Source: Ryuthela nishihirai
Lineage: Eukaryota; Arthropoda; Arachnida; Araneae; Heptathelidae
NCBI GenBank assembly: GCA_038380435.1
Contig: JAWZYU010000005.1
Span: 34,184,001-34,248,000, forward strand
Length of the DNA stretch: 64,000 nucleotides
Direction of reading: 5' to 3'
Position 1 is the first letter of the stretch; each line of letters opens with the position of its first letter. Below, piece by piece: positions 56,700 to 64,000 of this stretch. The notes under the pieces are model-generated. The model was given only the letters and a program-made list of their open reading frames with translations. It did not search any database and was not told the DNA's origin. The position numbers and the translations under genes are program-made.

Positions 56700-57775
56700 T
56701 TTCGAGTTAGACAAGGATGCATTTTGTCTCCTATTCTCTGTAGTTTGTTTATTAATTATCTTTTTCGAATTCTTTGCAGGGGAAGGTTATGGCCTTAAGT
56801 TATCCAGAGATGTCAAAATTTCTGATTTAGATTATGAGAATGATTTGGCCCTGTTGGCTAAGGATGTTTATGAGATGAATTTTTTCATCAGGCTGTTGAT
56901 GAGACTGGTAATAGAGTAGGTTTGGTGATAAACAGAGTAAAAACTAAACTGATGAAAATTGGTCAAGTAGATGGTGCTTCATTTGCTTTGAATGATTGCA
57001 CTCTTGAGCAAGTGTTCCAGTTTAATTATCTCGGAGATAATAGATACTGGTGATGTGCGGCATGATATAAACAGACGAATAGGGATGGCTGTTGGAACTT
57101 TTAGAATCTATCAAGAGTGTGAAAAAATAGACGCGTACACCTGAAGACAGAAAATAAAGGCTGTATAAGTGACTCTTTCTAAGGTCAGTTATGATATGAA
57201 CGATTTGACCCTTTGTATGAAAGAACCTTTGACCCTTTGTAAACATTTGACCCTTTGTATGAAAGAACCTTTGACCCTTTGTATGCAGGATAACAAGAAT
57301 CTTGATGTCTTTGATTCTAGATGCTTTAGAAGTATCAATGTATGCACGATTTGACCCTTTGTATGAAAGAACCTTTGACCCTTTGTATGCAGGATAACAA
57401 GAATCTTGATGTCTTTGATTCTAGATGCTTTAGAAGTATCTTGGGCATTAGGTAGTTTGACTTTGTAAGTAATAATGAGGATAGAAGAAGGAATATTCAA
57501 TCTCCTTTGAACAATATTTTGTGCAGAGAGAGAGATTAAGTTTGGCCATATTGCCCATTTGCATAGCTGCAAATTGGCGAATAAGATGAACGATGTGCCT
57601 AAAGGTCTCAGGAAAAGGGGAGACGTAAGATGCGGTGGACAGACATTGTCAAACAGGGCCTTGCTAGAATTGGCCTACATTGGCCAGATACAGCAGCTTC
57701 AGCTGAGGACAGACTCCTGGTAGAACTCTGGTAGGACCTCCGTAGCCCATGGCTGCATGAAGATTTTGTATGCAA
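56700..57775 (+). pseudogene. Non-LTR retrotransposon ORF2 relic, RT palm to C-terminus
   Basis: 'VRQGCILSPILCSLFINYLF'-like sequence begins at about 56705 (RT motif with QG..LSP). Then 'ISDLDYENDLALLAKDV' has the YADD box changed to YEND, 'RVGLVINRVKTKLMKI' is the KTK motif, and 'FNYLGD' then 'DVRHDINRRIGMAVGTF' follow. After the duplication at 57241-57448 come 'DVFDSRCFRSILG', 'RGRRKMRWTDIVKQGLARI' and 'DRLLVELW'. The order matches RTE/CR1-style endonuclease-type elements. Several stops and shifts; the N-terminal endonuclease is missing. Confidence 0.82.
57203..57448. repeat. 104-bp tandem duplication with GACCCTTTGTATGAAAGAAC sub-repeats
   Basis: GCAGGATAACAAGAATCTTG and the following GATTCTAGATGCTTTAGAAG occur twice, 104 bp apart. 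TTTGACCCTTTGTA(TGAAAGAACC) is repeated about seven times. The event lies inside the RT relic and replaces its thumb region. Confidence 0.93.
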
Positions 57776-57889
57776 GTATGCGTTTAAAACCCACTACTTC
57801 AGGATAATCGTAAATTAAAATGCTTGTTTATTTAAGGCTCTCGAAGAAGATAAGCACTTTCATTTTGGCGATTCAATTTCTCTAATATT

Positions 57890-58095
57890 AAAATTGGTTC
57901 AGTCGGTAGAGCATCAAGTTCATAATTTGATGTTCTCGGGTTCGAATCCCCACCAATGCTCGCGATGATGTTTTCTTCGTTAAGCTCAGTTCTGTCCTCG
58001 GTAAGAAAGAGAACATTGATATAAAAGTGCCGATGTGCATCAGATAGAACTCTAAATTGACACTGTATAGTGAAAAATAAAACAGTTCCTATCAT
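57890..58095 (+). mobile_element. tRNA-Met-like SINE, single copy of a third family
   Basis: 57893-57958 resembles a tRNA: ATTGG/CCAAT acceptor remnants, GTTCAGTCGGTAGAGC D arm, stem TCAAG/TTTGA with loop TTCATAA (anticodon CAT) and T arm GGG/CCC with TTCGAAT. The acceptor pairing and spacing are defective. The downstream 130 bp is shared with no other copy here; it ends in GAAAAATAAAAC. Interpretation as a SINE is inference. Confidence 0.5.
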
Positions 58096-58099
58096 TTTC

Positions 58100-58355
58100 T
58101 TTATTTCTTACGCGAAAATTATGCTTGATTTATGCATTTTTGATTTACATGACTATATTTTAAGTGAATGTAATTTACATGGGGATGCCACCCTCGCAAA
58201 TCAAGAGCCGTATCTATTGAATTTTTTTCGTTAGTAAGAGGTTGTTTGTGTTTCGCATAAGTGAGAAACGTGTAATCAAAAAATAATCAATATCTTTGGT
58301 TATTTATTTAATTTCCTGCTCAGTTTTATATTGAGTTATTCATCGATCCTCTCAC
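58100..58355. other. No recognised feature
   Basis: AT-rich; nothing supported. Confidence 0.3.
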
Positions 58356-58357
58356 GG

Positions 58358-58715
58358 TGGGGTTTTCTCAGCTGGTAACGCGCCAGGCTAGTAATTTGCA
58401 ATTCCTAGGTTCGAGTCCCACCTGGGCCAGCGTTGAGATTTATATCCGCAAAATCCCTACCCTACCTTTTGATCGGAAAAGGGGCACCGATGGGATTGGA
58501 AAAGCTGCTGTCCGTCTGTCGGTTGGGACGTAAAGCCGTGGCTCCGTGCACAGAAGAGCCATACCCTCTGCACGTTATAAACTTCCATCTGTCTTTAACA
58601 GCTGTCTAGTGGGTCCCCGTCCCTCAACCTTTTCTGAGGCCTCGGTCATTTCTGAGACCTAGTCATTTAGCCCTTTTTGTGCAAAAAATGTGTTGCTCAG
58701 AGCTAAAACAAAGCA
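58358..58715 (+). mobile_element. SINE-A, diverged
   Basis: GGGGTTTTCTCAGCTGGTAACGCG head, GGTTCGAGTCCC B box, tail GCTCAGAGCTAAAACAA. Confidence 0.9.
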
Positions 58716-58794
58716 ACCATCTTACGGTATACTATTTACGTTGCAAAAAATGCAAGTCTCTGTTAAATTCTTGGATACACCATTTCTAAGAAGT

Positions 58795-59028
58795 AAACCA
58801 ACCGAGACGTCCCATGGCCGAGTGGTTATCGCGCTTGGCTACTGATCTAAGGGACCTGGGTTCGAGCCCCGGGTTAAGACATGGCTGTCTGTGTTGTTTT
58901 TCTACTGAGGGCCTGCCATACTCTCAGACCCTCTACTATGGCATAAAAACTGGTGGGCTCCTGTCAGACCTCTGTGGCAAGCAGCTGCTTGAGGAGGGGG
59001 GGGGGGTATTTTTTTTAAAACCAACCGA
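58795..59028 (+). mobile_element. SINE-B with 11-bp TSD
   Basis: The element (58806-59017) has head GACGTCCCATGGCCGAGTGG and tail CTTGAGGAGGGGGGGGGGGT. TSD AAACCAACCGA exact on both sides. Confidence 0.95.
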
Positions 59029-59029
59029 A

Positions 59030-60180
59030 CCCTGTCTTAAATTTTGGCATTTTATTCGTTGGGTAGAAGAAATGGACGACTACGACCATGGGAGCCAGCG
59101 GGTGGGGTGAGGGACAATTACCCCTCCCCGAAAAAATGATCGAAAAAAATAATATTTGTCAAATAAATTCGTGTACCAAAAAACAATATTCTTTTCCTTT
59201 AAAGAAATGCAAATTTTGGTGTTTTTTTGCGTTTACTTTTACTGTCAGAAGTAGTTCATTTATTTTATTTATTATCATAGGAAAAAAAAACATTTTTATG
59301 AGTATTTTAAGTAATATGTTTCTTTTTTTGTTTTGTTTACGGACATCCTTCGTTGTACGATGATACGATGCAGGCCCCGATCTAAAAAGAAATTAAGGGG
59401 GGGGGGGGAGACAAGCGACGTAATCGATCCGTAAACAAAATTAAAGGAAGGGGTCAAGAGACTCGATTTCCATTGTAGTGTGATGTTTTGCAATCTGTTT
59501 TACAGTTCTTTAAAATGTTTGTTACCAAATACGTGAAACATGCACAAGCTAAATAATTTCTAGCCCAAGCATAATAATTACCATTACTAGCATTCTCAAA
59601 AAGAAGGCGACAGGAGGGGCACGCCCCCCTGATCGGACCTTGGTAGTACCATGTATGCACGATTCTTTATTTGCAATGGCGCTCATCAATGAACGTCTAG
59701 ACATAAATATTTCTGCCTTGAAACATAGATTTTTTTGCCCCTTCCACTTGAAATATTTTCCCTCTCCCTGAAGAAAGTTTACCCTTCTCCCCCACCCCTC
59801 CCGATCCCCGTAGAAAATTTCCATCGGATCCCATGGCCACGATTGTTAATAGTTACAGTTCAGCCATTTTGGGTAGAATCAGGTATATCTTTATACTGAT
59901 TGATCAGATTTATTACGATAAACACGATTTTTCTTACTTAGGCACATTTAGGTGGAAAATAATGCTTTCCAGCCTTAGTCGATAAATTTAACGATTTTTG
60001 AATTCCTTTCCATTGTCTCATTTTCCAGTAAAGAGTTAAAGGGAAAAAGAAAGCAAATGTGTCGAAAAATCCGAAATAAAGGGAAGTTTCTGTTAAGATG
60101 GGGGCCCAAGTTCCCCTTAATGGCTGTGAAACGGATGCTGCTTACAATTAAGAGACCGGGCTATAACAACTTGGTTAAAG
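59030..60180. other. No gene recognised
   Basis: Contains a G tract (59398-59408) and pyrimidine-rich patches near 59740-59815. No coding or repeat identity seen. Confidence 0.4.
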
Positions 60181-60184
60181 CTTC

Positions 60185-60391
60185 TTGAAAGTCGTCGCTC
60201 TTCACAGGTGGCGAAGAGCTGAGAACAACAGGAAATATTTCAATGCACTAATAGGCAACATGTGTGGCTGGCTGAACACTTCAACTGATAACCGATCTGG
60301 GAAACCATCTGGATTGACATGGAGCGTGAGTCCCTACAGATTTATGCCTGAAGCATACTCACATTGCCGACATGTGTGGAAGGCAAATTAG
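60185..60391 (+). CDS. Short open frame, doubtful
   Basis: A 68-codon frame ('LHRWRRAENNRKYFNALIGN') has balanced composition and no SINE content, but no recognisable domain or start context. It could be an exon fragment or chance. Confidence 0.15.
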   Translation: MKVVALHRWRRAENNRKYFNALIGNMCGWLNTSTDNRSGKPSGLTWSVSPYRFMPEAYSHCRHVWKAN

Positions 60392-60416
60392 CGATAACAT
60401 GCTCTTTAGCATACCG

Positions 60417-60715
60417 TTAAGTTATTGTGCCAACAGCAGTACCAAGCTGAAAACACCGGTTCTTGTCTGATCACCGCACGGCAGTACTAAGTTGAAAACA
60501 CCGGTTATCTTCCGATCACCGCAGTTAAGCAGCTTTGTGCGCGGTCTAGTACTTGGGAGGGTGAACACCGCGTGCAGTTGGCAACAAAAACTGCTGAGGA
60601 CCCGCCATCGTCACAGATTCCCCTACTATGGCGTGTTAAACTGACAGGCTCCTGTCAGACCTCTGTGGCAAGCATCTGCTTGAGGAGGTATTTATTTATA
60701 TTTTTAAGTTACTGT
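60417..60715 (+). mobile_element. Chimeric SINE: 5S rRNA head on SINE-B body, single TSD
   Basis: TTAAGTTATTGT (60417-60428) and TTAAGTTACTGT (60704-60715) enclose one element. It starts exactly at GCCAAC, the canonical 5' end of 5S rRNA, continues through 5S-like sequence to TTGGC (60583), then passes via AACAAAAA into the SINE-B body at CTGCTGAGGAC (60591) and the usual CAAGCATCTGCTTGAGGAGG end with TATTTATTT tail. The tRNA-like head of SINE-B is absent. The shared TSD shows that the fusion moved as one RNA. Confidence 0.85.
60429..60584 (+). rRNA. 5S rRNA-derived sequence, internally duplicated
   Basis: GCCAACAGCAGTACCAAGCT, GAAAACACCGGTTCT, CTGATCACCG, GTTAAGCAGC, TCTAGTACTTGGGAGGGTGA and GTGCAGTTGGC follow animal 5S order, including the internal control region. 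The segment 60437-60478 is repeated, with differences, at 60482-60523 (offset 45). About ten bases are missing after GGGTGA. As a retroposed, rearranged copy it is unlikely to supply ribosomes. Confidence 0.88.
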
Positions 60716-60744
60716 GACGAGGAAGTGGGCAATGTGGGAGACAT

Positions 60745-60871
60745 GGGCAACCTTCGTGTCACGTGACACGAAGGTTGCCAGATCACTAATTTCTAAAAAA
60801 ATCGTTGCCAGTTATATTTTCTGAATTCTGTAATCAACCATCGTGTTTGGATACTTTTTTAAGCGACTGTA
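60745..60871. mobile_element. Half of a CAGTCGCTCAAAAAA MITE
   Basis: CCTTCGTGTCACGTGACACGAAGG (centre palindrome) and the right arm to TTTTTTAAGCGACTGTAC. Confidence 0.9.
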
Positions 60872-60955
60872 CATCCATGCCTTAACTCGGGGTTCGAACG
60901 CAGGTCTCTTAGATTAGTAGCCAAGCGTGCTTATATCACTCGGCCACATATCATA
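60872..60955 (-). mobile_element. SINE-B head fragment
   Basis: CATCCATGCCTTAACTCGGGG, GAACGCAGGTCTCTTAGA and CACTCGGCCAC are the tRNA-like head in reverse. Confidence 0.88.
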
Positions 60956-61069
60956 TTGTAAAATCCCGGCAGTCGTTTTGTAAACCATCACTGGATGCAT
61001 TCAAGATTTTTAATATTTGCTATTAGATGCGGTGTGTATACAGGTGAGACATATTTATTAAAGGGTTGA

Positions 61070-61335
61070 TGAAAGTCACAAAAGCACGAATTAGGCAATG
61101 AATGCCACAATTGGCAAAACATTTCAGATTAAATAAACGGTACGATTAACTTTTCTAGAAATGTTGTTATGGTGTTCACCAAAAGTTAACTGTGGGAAGA
61201 ATAACACTCCTAAACGTTTCAGCATGTATATAATTGTAATCGGAATATTGGCAAACTTGTAATTATAATGAGAATTCGTGCTTCCAAGGTACAGAACACT
61301 AAATTTACCTTTTGAAAAAGGTAGCTCGTACTTTA
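61070..61335 (-). pseudogene. Non-LTR reverse transcriptase relic, region after the palm
   Basis: Minus-strand translation gives 'FSVLYLGSTNSHYNYKFANI', then 'LKRLGVLFFPQLTFGEHHNN' and 'ISRKVNRTV'. The LGV.F...L.F..H...I..K..R pattern is typical just downstream of the RT palm in Jockey-like elements. One stop follows. The remainder is not visible. Confidence 0.6.
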
Positions 61336-61437
61336 AGTTCCATTACATATAAAACAAAACACAAAAGAGAAATAGAATAAATGAAAATAATTTTCGGTAT
61401 ATAAAATGAAGACATCGATTGCAAATTATATATATAT

Positions 61438-61470
61438 AGTAGCCAAGCGCGCTAACCACTCGGCCACGCT
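61438..61470 (-). mobile_element. SINE-B head scrap
   Basis: AGTAGCCAAGCGCGCTAACC and ACTCGGCCACG only. Confidence 0.8.
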
Positions 61471-61878
61471 ATGGAAAAATTAAACTGGAGCTGAAATACG
61501 GCTGTTTTTTCAAAATCGAGCAAGGCTGTCACACTTACTTCTAATGTTGATGCCCATGTTTTTAAGAAGTTATTATAATTTTTGTTCAACCAAGTATAAA
61601 TCCGAATTAATCGTCAGGTATACGACTCCATAAGAAAACTGAAAGTAGCTTACATAAAATGTAATTATCTTTATTTTAGGTGTAATACTGGTTTGAAAAA
61701 GGGGGCGATAATCAGTTTTCCTTTTAGTGTATCAGCCATTCCTCTGGTTGCCTTGTTGGTTTTATAAAACGCGTCGGAGAGAATGGAAATACTGGCATAT
61801 TTGCAATCGCTGCAGAATCAAAAATATCGGAAAAGAAAGAATCAAAAATATCGATAAAGAATCAGAAGTTGAGCGTTC
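61470..61878. other. No recognised feature
   Basis: AT-rich; nothing supported. Confidence 0.3.
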
Positions 61879-61879
61879 A

Positions 61880-61965
61880 TTCTAAATGGGGACAAGGACC
61901 ACAATGGCTCAGAGAAGGTTGGTGGAAAGGAACCCACTGGACAGTGGATAGCTGGACACTGGTTG
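61880..61965 (-). mobile_element. SINE-A 3'-side fragment
   Basis: AATGGGGACAAGGACC..TGGCTCAGAGAAGGTTGG..GAACCCACTGGACAG is the reverse of the GTGGGTCC..CCAACCTTCTCTGAGCC stretch. Repeats of ACAAT(T/A)TGCGAAA follow at 61990-62075. Confidence 0.75.
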
Positions 61966-62249
61966 CTGGACCAGACTGCATTATTGGACAGCACAATTTG
62001 CGAAATAAATTCGTCAAAACACAATATGCGAAAATAATTGCGTCAATAATTGCGTCAAAACACAATTTGCGAAATAGCCAGGTAACAAGCAGGGGGCGTA
62101 GCGAAGGACTGTGGTTGGGGGAGGGGCAGAAATCAAAAATTTTCCATCTCGAAAATCAAATTTTTCCAACTGAACAAATAATGTCTAGATTTTCGCTCCA
62201 TGGGGGTGGGGGGGGGGGGTAAGAGGCAATTTTTCACAACTCTCATGCA

Positions 62250-63870
62250 TTTTGCCATTTGACTTCCAATTTTGCCAACTTTCCATAATTTCACAGAAAT
62301 TATCCCGATATTTATATCTTGTCTGAATTGTAGCATGCCAGTGTGAATTTTACCTTCATTTGGCCAACTCTCCTTAATTTCACAAAACCAATCCCAATCC
62401 AATCTTTACATCTCTCTTTATTTGTCAAGTCACTTCAAAATTTTCAAACTCCCAATATTTTGTCAAGTTTTATCGATTTTGTCAACTCTCCTTAATTTTA
62501 CAAACCCAATCCCAATTATCACACCTCTTCTATATTTCACCAAGTAGATTCGAATTTTGCCAACTACCCTAGATTTTTCCAACTCGCCTATATTTTACCC
62601 AGTGGATTCGGATTTTGGCAACTACCCTACATTTTGCCAACTCGCCATAATTTTACAGAAAAAATTGCAATTATTACGTCATTCCTGAATTTGCCAAGTC
62701 ACTTCGAATTTCATCAACTCTCCTTAATTGCCCAAGAAAGGCACAATTTTCACAACTACCTCGTATTTTACCAAATGGCTTCGAATTTTGCCAACTGCCC
62801 TACATTTTTTTTAAGTTTCCTTGATTTCTCCAACACTCCTTAATTTCACAAAAAATCCCAATTTTCACACTTCGCCTATATTTTACCAAGTGGATTCGAA
62901 TTTTGCCAAGAGTTCTCGCTTTTTCCAACTCTCATTAATTTCACAAAACCAATTCCAATTTTTACAACTCACCTGTACTTTACCAAATGGTTTCCAGTCT
63001 TGCCAACTTCCTTAGATTTTGCCAAGTTGTCTCGATTTTACCAACTCTCCTTAATTTCGCAAAACAATCCCAATTTTTACATCTCTCCTGTATTTGCCAA
63101 GTCACTTCAAATTTTTCAAACTCCCCAAAATTTTGCCAAGTTTTCTCGATTTTGTCAACTCTCCTTAATTTCGCAAAAACAATCCCAATTTTCACAACTC
63201 GGCCGTATTTTACCAAGTGGATTCGAATTTTGCCAACTGCCCTAGATTTTGCCAAGTTTCCTTGATTTTGCCATCTCGCCACAATTTTGCAAAAAAAAAA
63301 AATCCAAATTTTTACATCTCAACAACTCCCTTTGACAACTCCCTCAAGATTTGCCAACTCTTCTAGATATTGCGAAGTTGACTCGATTTTGCCAACACGC
63401 CATAATTTTACAGAAAAAAGATTGCAATTTTTACATCTCACACGAATTTTGTCAACTCTCCATGATTTTGCCAAGTCACTCCGAATTTTGCCAACTCTCC
63501 ATGATTTTGCCAAGTCACTCCGAATTTTGCCAACTCTCCATGATTTTGCCAACTCTCCATGATTTTGCCAAGTCACTCTGAATTTTGCCAACTCCCCTAA
63601 GTTTTGCCAATTCGCCATAATTTTACATAAAAAAAATCATTATTTTTACATCTCACCTGAAGTTTGCCAACTCCCCACGATTTTGCCAAGTCACTCCGAA
63701 TTTTGCCAACTGCCCCTAGATTTTGCCAACTCCATACGTTTTGCCAACTTGACATAATTTTACAGAAAAAAAAATCCAAATTTTTACATCTCCCCAAGAT
63801 TTTGCCAACTCCCCAAGATTTTGCCAAGTTGTCCCAATTTTGCCAACTCACCTGTGTTTTACTAAGTGGC
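62250..63870. repeat. T-rich tandem array, about 38-bp subunit and about 114-bp higher-order unit
   Basis: ATTTTGCCAA(C/G)T recurs throughout, alternating with TTAATTTC(A/G)CAAAA and CCCAATTTT(T/C)ACA. CTCCTTAATTTC spacing is about 113-114 bp at 62933-63160. In 63470-63560 a simpler 39-bp unit (CCATGATTTTGCCAAGTCAC, TCCGAATTTTGCCAACT) is repeated exactly. All ORFs here are repeat products. Confidence 0.92.
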
Positions 63871-63871
63871 T

Positions 63872-64000
63872 TGCCATCCCGTGGCCGAGTGGTTAGCGCG
63901 CTTGGCTACTGATCTACGGGATCTGGTACGGGACCTGGGTTAAAGCACGGATGTTCGTGTTGTTTTTCTGCTGAGGTCCTGCCATCCTCTCAGACCTTCT
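63872..64000 (+). mobile_element. SINE-B, runs off the window
   Basis: CATCCCGTGGCCGAGTGGTTAG head with a duplicated (GATCT)ACGGGATCTGGTACGGGACCTGG stretch before a broken B box, then GTTTTTCTGCTGAGGTCC. The 3' end lies beyond 64000. Confidence 0.93.

Noticed and set aside
57893..57958. Functional tRNA-Met gene
   Set aside because: Acceptor pairing and D-arm spacing are defective and there is no terminator; better explained as a SINE head.
60429..60584. Functional 5S rRNA gene
   Set aside because: It has a 45-bp internal duplication, missing bases, and is the head of a retroposon.
62634..63912. Repeated-peptide ORFs on both strands
   Set aside because: All arise from the T-rich tandem array.

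Overview
This is repeat-dominated eukaryotic nuclear DNA, AT-rich, with no intact host protein-coding gene that I can support. Its content is tRNA-derived SINEs, broken mariner, hAT, piggyBac-like and non-LTR elements, MITEs and satellite arrays. Two damaged copies of a multi-copy gene family that I know from arthropod genomes, plus GTF2IRD2/ZBED-like hAT and mariner remnants, point to an arthropod. A chelicerate (spider- or horseshoe-crab-like) is my best guess, but that is inference.

Two Pol III-derived SINE families make up much of the window. SINE-A is about 385 bp: a tRNA-like head with CGT at the anticodon position, a long unique body, and a 3' tail of GAGGTAAAACAACCCAACCC type. It occurs more than 25 times on both strands, and many copies have 9-13 bp target-site duplications (TSDs). 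SINE-B is about 190 bp: a tRNA-Ser/Leu-like head, a body ending CAAGCAGCTGCTTGAGGGGG, and a TATTTATTT tail. It occurs about 18 times. These copies allow insertions to be ordered: SINE-A inside SINE-B, SINE-A inside SINE-A, SINE-A inside the gene-family copy, and SINE-A inside a satellite.

The most unusual observation is that two SINE-B copies carry other Pol III RNAs at their 5' ends, and each composite is bounded by one TSD. At 9321-9605 (minus strand) a nearly intact tRNA-Val(AAC) with its oligo-T terminator is joined to a full SINE-B, with an exact 11-bp TSD. At 60429-60703 a 5S rRNA sequence, starting at the canonical 5S start and carrying an internal 45-bp duplication, replaces the tRNA head of a SINE-B body, with a 12-bp TSD (one mismatch). 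Both fit template switching between small Pol III RNAs during retrotransposition.

Layout: 0.9-1.3 kb SINE-A; 2.4-3.7 kb unnamed repeat and hAT transposase relic; 5.2-6.0 kb SINEs and a T-arm hairpin; 6.6-8.8 kb two copies of a repeat holding a poly-C minisatellite; 8.9-9.6 kb hAT-like MITE with a mariner start and the tRNA-Val/SINE-B chimera; 10.3-12.8 kb SINE-A and gene-family copy 1; 14.8-20.9 kb piggyBac-like MITE pair, dimeric satellite, SINEs, non-LTR relic; 21.4-28.9 kb SINEs, duplications, mariner-type MITEs and a GC-richer exon-like block; 29.2-32.3 kb hAT MITE, 195-bp tandem repeat and palindromes; 34.4-36.8 kb gene-family copy 2 and a fold-back DUF4817 element; 38.9-49.9 kb SINEs, non-LTR relic, an unclassified long-TIR element, MITEs; 50.3-50.7 kb a CpG-rich island; 51.3-58.7 kb SINEs, mariner with nested palindromic MITE, a SINE-tail minisatellite and a non-LTR relic; 58.8-64.0 kb SINE-B copies, the 5S chimera and a 1.6-kb T-rich tandem array.
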